A stretch of 64,000 nucleotides of DNA from Prorocentrum cordatum (taxonomy: Eukaryota > Sar > Dinophyceae > Prorocentrales > Prorocentraceae), in the NCBI GenBank assembly GCA_963575745.1, contig CAUYUJ010019937.1, positions 679,562 through 743,561 of the forward strand. Reading direction: 5' to 3'. Made by a program: the position numbers and the translations under genes. The notes under the pieces were generated by a model. The model saw nothing but the letters and a program-made list of their open reading frames with translations, was not told where the DNA came from and did no database searches. Below are positions 60,484-64,000 of the stretch, in pieces (positions within the stretch are counted from its first letter, which is position 1; each line of letters opens with the position of its first letter).

Positions 60484-61930
60484 TAACGCGACCAAATCAC
60501 GACTCCCTGCGGAAAACAACAGGTTGACATCTCACTGTATCGGCCCTGCTGCCGAGAACGAGCGGACCATCATAGCATGCAAAACATTCTTCAGACAGAA
60601 TGCACTAGATCGCGTGGCATTGGGATATGATCCTGATGTTCCGACGTCCGTGTGGCGTGCGGCGGCTGATGCGGAACAGCCAGCCCCACCAGGCCCATTG
60701 CCTGAGCCACTGCAACCTGGCCCGCAATCCATAGCCGTGCCAAAGTCATCAATTCCTGGACCAACAGCAGACCAGCAGCCAGCAGATCAGCTCCCAAAAG
60801 CTGAGGCAGTACCGATCCCTGACGACGGCACTGACCTAGAGGCCATGGAGCTGGAGGCAACTCCTGCCGAAGAGGAATCTTCTCCACACGAGATGAATTT
60901 ATTATCATGGCAGGACAGCTGCGAGCGTTCCATGTATGAGGACATCAGCCAGGTCGGGACGTTCGATAACGCATGCACTGTTCGAGAGTGGAAGCTGCAA
61001 GCGGGCATCAAGGACGACCATCCGTACGTATGTCCAGTATTGCGGGGTACATCCGCGATCAATGGATTCGCCTGCCTGCAAAACAATGACTGGCACGAGC
61101 AACTGTTACACGATGATTGTGTGATTGCTCACGCGCCTGATATTGCACAGTCTGGTTGCTTTCCAGAATGGAAATGGATATCGTTACCAAATTACGACGT
61201 ACGTTATGGTCCCGAGTTACTTCATGATGAATGGCTGGGAGCAGCCAAATACATGAGCAAAGACATCACGAACATGTTACGCCACGAGATTCACTACAAA
61301 AAGTTCCATATCAATCAATTGCACGATAGACGTATCAACATTTGGACGAAGACAACAGATCGTGAATGGAAGATTCCAAGTAATTGGAAATCCTTTCAGG
61401 AAATGGTTCAATGGAAATTCAAAGATCGCAATAACCACAACGGACCGTCCATGGACGCGGCCGTGTCGCACTTCAAGAAAGATGGTGAAAAAGATGGGTA
61501 TCCCGATTGGAACGATTATTACCCGATCTTCATCATTCGTGCGTTCCAGAAACATATTGATCCGCAGAAAAATAGAATCGAGATACACGCCAAACCAATC
61601 CCCGAGGGAGGTGATCCCAGCTGTTTCGATTGGAACAGCGTCATTGCCATTCGATGTGTTGGAGGTCACAGTTGCGTTAACCCACTTTCCAAACCATGGA
61701 ATATGGGCTGGGAGAGCCTACAATGGACAGACGTGACATACCTCCACCACGGCACAGCACTCCGTGCTTGGCGCAACATCTTGAAGACAGGGATCACCCC
61801 AGGCTACGTCGATCCATCTTCTCAGAGAGACAAGCATCATAAACCATCAGCGCACGGAGGCATTCTTCAGTTCCAGCACATATTTAGACAATGTCCAGAA
61901 GAATCCCCACACCTCAGTAGAGTCATATAA
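60470..61930 (+). CDS. Tpt1/KptA-like domain N-terminal part, copy 2
   Basis: Identical in translation to 20555-22015. It keeps the LRH, IRC-x2-GHS and HHGT motifs, starts with TTG as in copy 1 and so is not an independent reading unit. Confidence 0.7.
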   Translation: MDGDDNATKSRLPAENNRLTSHCIGPAAENERTIIACKTFFRQNALDRVALGYDPDVPTSVWRAAADAEQPAPPGPLPEPLQPGPQSIAVPKSSIPGPTADQQPADQLPKAEAVPIPDDGTDLEAMELEATPAEEESSPHEMNLLSWQDSCERSMYEDISQVGTFDNACTVREWKLQAGIKDDHPYVCPVLRGTSAINGFACLQNNDWHEQLLHDDCVIAHAPDIAQSGCFPEWKWISLPNYDVRYGPELLHDEWLGAAKYMSKDITNMLRHEIHYKKFHINQLHDRRINIWTKTTDREWKIPSNWKSFQEMVQWKFKDRNNHNGPSMDAAVSHFKKDGEKDGYPDWNDYYPIFIIRAFQKHIDPQKNRIEIHAKPIPEGGDPSCFDWNSVIAIRCVGGHSCVNPLSKPWNMGWESLQWTDVTYLHHGTALRAWRNILKTGITPGYVDPSSQRDKHHKPSAHGGILQFQHIFRQCPEESPHLSRVI

Positions 61931-63662
61931 GTTCAATCACTACAAGAACGAGGTCGAGCTAGTGATCAACATGGAGATCGCCACAAAAGCTGGTTGCAGA
62001 TTTTGGCTGGGCGCTCAAGGCGCTATCATGACAGAGGACGTGGTTCCAGCTGCGGCCGTTATTGCAATTCGCCGCCTCCAACCACGCCACATGCACGGCC
62101 AGCAGATATGGCCGGACGGCCCCACATGGGACTACCCGCCATTGGCCGCGAGACCGCCATTGAGCAAGTACGAAATCTGCGCCTATCTTCCTGGAGAGTT
62201 CATCGACGACCCTCCTGGGATTACACCTGCTGACACGGATCAGGACATGGAGCAGCCAAGGACAACGTCAGCATCAGCACCTTCGGCCCAGCTGGGGGCA
62301 ACCCCTGCTAGCCGCATATCTGGAGCCGATGCCTTGGATGAACAAATGGTCCGTGCTATGATTGCGGACACCAATCACAAAGCAGATGATAAAGAATGGT
62401 TAATTGCCCTATCATACTGCCGAGAGGCTCTTCGACCTATTACATCAACCATTGCACAAAAAGATTGGGATCGTCGGCCTGCATTTAATGATGTTCGCAT
62501 GGGGGACTTCATTATCATTAAGAATTGGGGATCTATCAAATGTTATCATTATGACAACCACCACCCCAAGGGCAATCACAATACCAAGGTCCCCATGAAT
62601 AAGGGCCACATATATGGCCCAATCATTCATTTCGGAGTCTTTGACAAGTTCTTCGCGGTACAGATACCTATTCTCAACTACGGTTTACGATGGGTAAACA
62701 TATGGTACAATGACAAAAGCATGCCTCTCAAAGGCGTTGTCTTTGCATTACCAATTCGTATCGACGAATATGCCATTGACCCGACATATATGAATATTGT
62801 GCTGGAAGGACCATCCTCATGCCGTGATAAAATACTTCAGCACAAAACAGATGGCAGTCTGCCATATCTTGGTATGCCGAGCATTTATAGGCCACGCATT
62901 CCACGTACACCGACCAGACGGCCCGCTCCTCGGACACCCGATCCCGAAGAGTTGGTGGCCACACCTGCCGAAGGTACCGCTCCTGCGGACGATGGACCTC
63001 AACAAACTGCAGGCCCATCTGATGAACCTTTGGTTGCCGTTATCGTGGATATATCAAACATACCGCTCACCGCCGAGGAAAAAGCGGCAAATGACAATAT
63101 GAGATCAGATCTATCAGCAGAGATCCAAACAGATGAGCACGTTGATGCGAGCATACTCGACAACGTTATTGACCCGCCAGAAGACTTCCTCAACCACCCC
63201 GACTACGACCCAGAGGAGGATTCAAAGTGGATTCAACAGTCATATGACCGCCGCATATACCGCTGGACGTCGGAGTTGTTGGTGGATTCGCCTATGATGA
63301 AGATGAAACAAATCATTGAGGTGCACACTGGCGCGGACAGAATTGTGGTTGATAAAACACAATCGCACTTACGTTTGGAGATTCAATTTGGATCCAAAGC
63401 ATGGAATGCAGAGAAATACTACTTGAATTATGATCATACCCACCAATGGGCACGTGACTTACCAATTTGCAGTGCAGACCGCTTTTTTCAAAAAGTTGGT
63501 ACACTACCTGGATCCAGAGACCATCGGGGAGTCGACTACAGGCGTCTTTCAATGGATCTCCAAAGTATGTCAAAACATATTGATGGACAGTATTGCGGAG
63601 CTCCGTGGCTTCACAAAAGATGTTATCCATCAGAAACATCCCGCACTGCAAACGTTGTGTGA
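61866..63662 (+). CDS. Tpt1/KptA-like C-terminal part plus unknown module, copy 2
   Basis: Identical in translation to 21951-23747. The frame break that splits the Tpt1-like domain (about 61865) is shared with copy 1. Confidence 0.65.
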   Translation, partial: FSSSTYLDNVQKNPHTSVESYKFNHYKNEVELVINMEIATKAGCRFWLGAQGAIMTEDVVPAAAVIAIRRLQPRHMHGQQIWPDGPTWDYPPLAARPPLSKYEICAYLPGEFIDDPPGITPADTDQDMEQPRTTSASAPSAQLGATPASRISGADALDEQMVRAMIADTNHKADDKEWLIALSYCREALRPITSTIAQKDWDRRPAFNDVRMGDFIIIKNWGSIKCYHYDNHHPKGNHNTKVPMNKGHIYGPIIHFGVFDKFFAVQIPILNYGLRWVNIWYNDKSMPLKGVVFALPIRIDEYAIDPTYMNIVLEGPSSCRDKILQHKTDGSLPYLGMPSIYRPRIPRTPTRRPAPRTPDPEELVATPAEGTAPADDGPQQTAGPSDEPLVAVIVDISNIPLTAEEKAANDNMRSDLSAEIQTDEHVDASILDNVIDPPEDFLNHPDYDPEEDSKWIQQSYDRRIYRWTSELLVDSPMMKMKQIIEVHTGADRIVVDKTQSHLRLEIQFGSKAWNAEKYYLNYDHTHQWARDLPICSADRFFQKVGTLPGSRDHRGVDYRRLSMDLQSMSKHIDGQYCGAPWLHKRCYPSETSRTANVV

Positions 63663-64000
63663 TCTATTTACACATTGCCTCGACACATTCGGCAATCCAG
63701 ACTTCCCCGTATGGACGGAGCTGGTGGAAACACCTGCCGCGCCACGTGACCCAGGCGCGGAGCAGGATATTCCCCAGGACCCAGGCAGCGTTGCATCCGC
63801 AGCTCCTGATCAAGAGACCATGGTACGGATCATAGCCGAGCAGACGGGAGTCAACCGCGAGGAGGGCGACAACGAGTCCGCCTTGCAGGAGAAGGCTCGA
63901 CGTCTCCGTACTGAAAACGTATGCCAGGGTGATACTGAGGATGCGGACAACGACACGACAGAGTGCATAGGACTGCCAGGGGAAAGATTGTCTAGGATCG
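63430..64000 (+). CDS. Unknown zinc-site module, copy 2, 5' part only
   Basis: Corresponds to 23515-24085. The window ends before the C4 zinc site. The visible part includes the ETPAAPRDPG linker and the acidic segment. Confidence 0.55.
   Translation, partial: MIIPTNGHVTYQFAVQTAFFKKLVHYLDPETIGESTTGVFQWISKVCQNILMDSIAELRGFTKDVIHQKHPALQTLCDLFTHCLDTFGNPDFPVWTELVETPAAPRDPGAEQDIPQDPGSVASAAPDQETMVRIIAEQTGVNREEGDNESALQEKARRLRTENVCQGDTEDADNDTTECIGLPGERLSRI

Larger units (their letters stand above)
48293..64000 (+). mobile_element. Giant copia element, copy 2 (cut by the window end)
   Basis: Corresponds to 8378-24085 of copy 1 at a constant offset of 39915, with no indels seen. Only single-base differences were noticed, nine of them between copy-1 positions 8759 and 10290 and two at 16223 and 16283. 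The in-frame TGA and every frame break of copy 1 that falls in the covered part are repeated here. The 3' LTR and right flank are outside the window. Confidence 0.95.

Noticed and set aside
46899-64000. Second independent insertion of the giant element
   Set aside because: The 5' flank, tandem-unit order, LTR-specific substitutions and all lesions are shared with copy 1, so it derives from the same insertion event.

Overview
The window reads as nuclear DNA of a dinoflagellate. This is inferred from GC-rich, gene-poor sequence full of trinucleotide and minisatellite arrays, and from a Ty1/copia polyprotein whose integrase and reverse transcriptase have the variant layout I associate with dinoflagellate copies. 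No bacterial operons, rRNA, tRNA or CRISPR are seen. Almost everything recognisable is mobile or repetitive. I found no confident host gene. All homology calls are by eye.

Layout. 1-4.2 kb: low-complexity and degenerate tandem repeats, with one weak exon candidate (1352-1722). 4.26-5.35 kb: three copies of a ~150-160 bp MITE with ~30 bp terminal inverted repeats. 5.56-7.6 kb: a 66-bp and then a 90-bp tandem array. 8378-26308: a complete but decayed giant Ty1/copia LTR retrotransposon of 17.9 kb with LTRs of only 196/197 bp, inserted in a GGCCTCTTGGG-type array with a probable 5-bp target duplication. 26.3-29.2 kb: the same array family, changing strand orientation around a CATA microsatellite. 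30.15-31.14 kb: a Helitron Rep/helicase pseudogene. 33.7-34.17 kb: a nearly pure A-rich tract. 38.1-40.64 kb, minus strand: a broken LINE reverse transcriptase. 42.8-44.6 kb: a 64-bp array. 46799-46898: exactly 100 N. 46899-64000: a near-identical second copy of 6984-24085 (offset 39915) that runs off the window.

The main interest is the big element. Its 5' part encodes a coiled-coil protein, then a Gag with three CCCH zinc fingers and an RS-rich domain, followed by protease, integrase, reverse transcriptase and RNase H. About 8 kb of further coding sequence follows RNase H where copia elements normally end. That extension holds about 1,050 residues I do not recognise, a Tpt1/KptA-like RNA 2'-phosphotransferase domain (LRH, IRC-x2-GHS, HHGT and NGviLT-like motifs), further unknown modules separated by Pro-rich TPA linkers, a C4 zinc site and an aromatic-rich tail. 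The frames break at one in-frame TGA and about five single-base shifts, so the ancestor probably had one ~15 kb ORF (about 5,000 aa). The 3' UTR carries several perfect hairpins.

The second copy shares the insertion site and the 5' flank, so it is a duplication, an alternative haplotype or an assembly duplicate of the same locus and not an independent transposition. I saw only 11 base differences.
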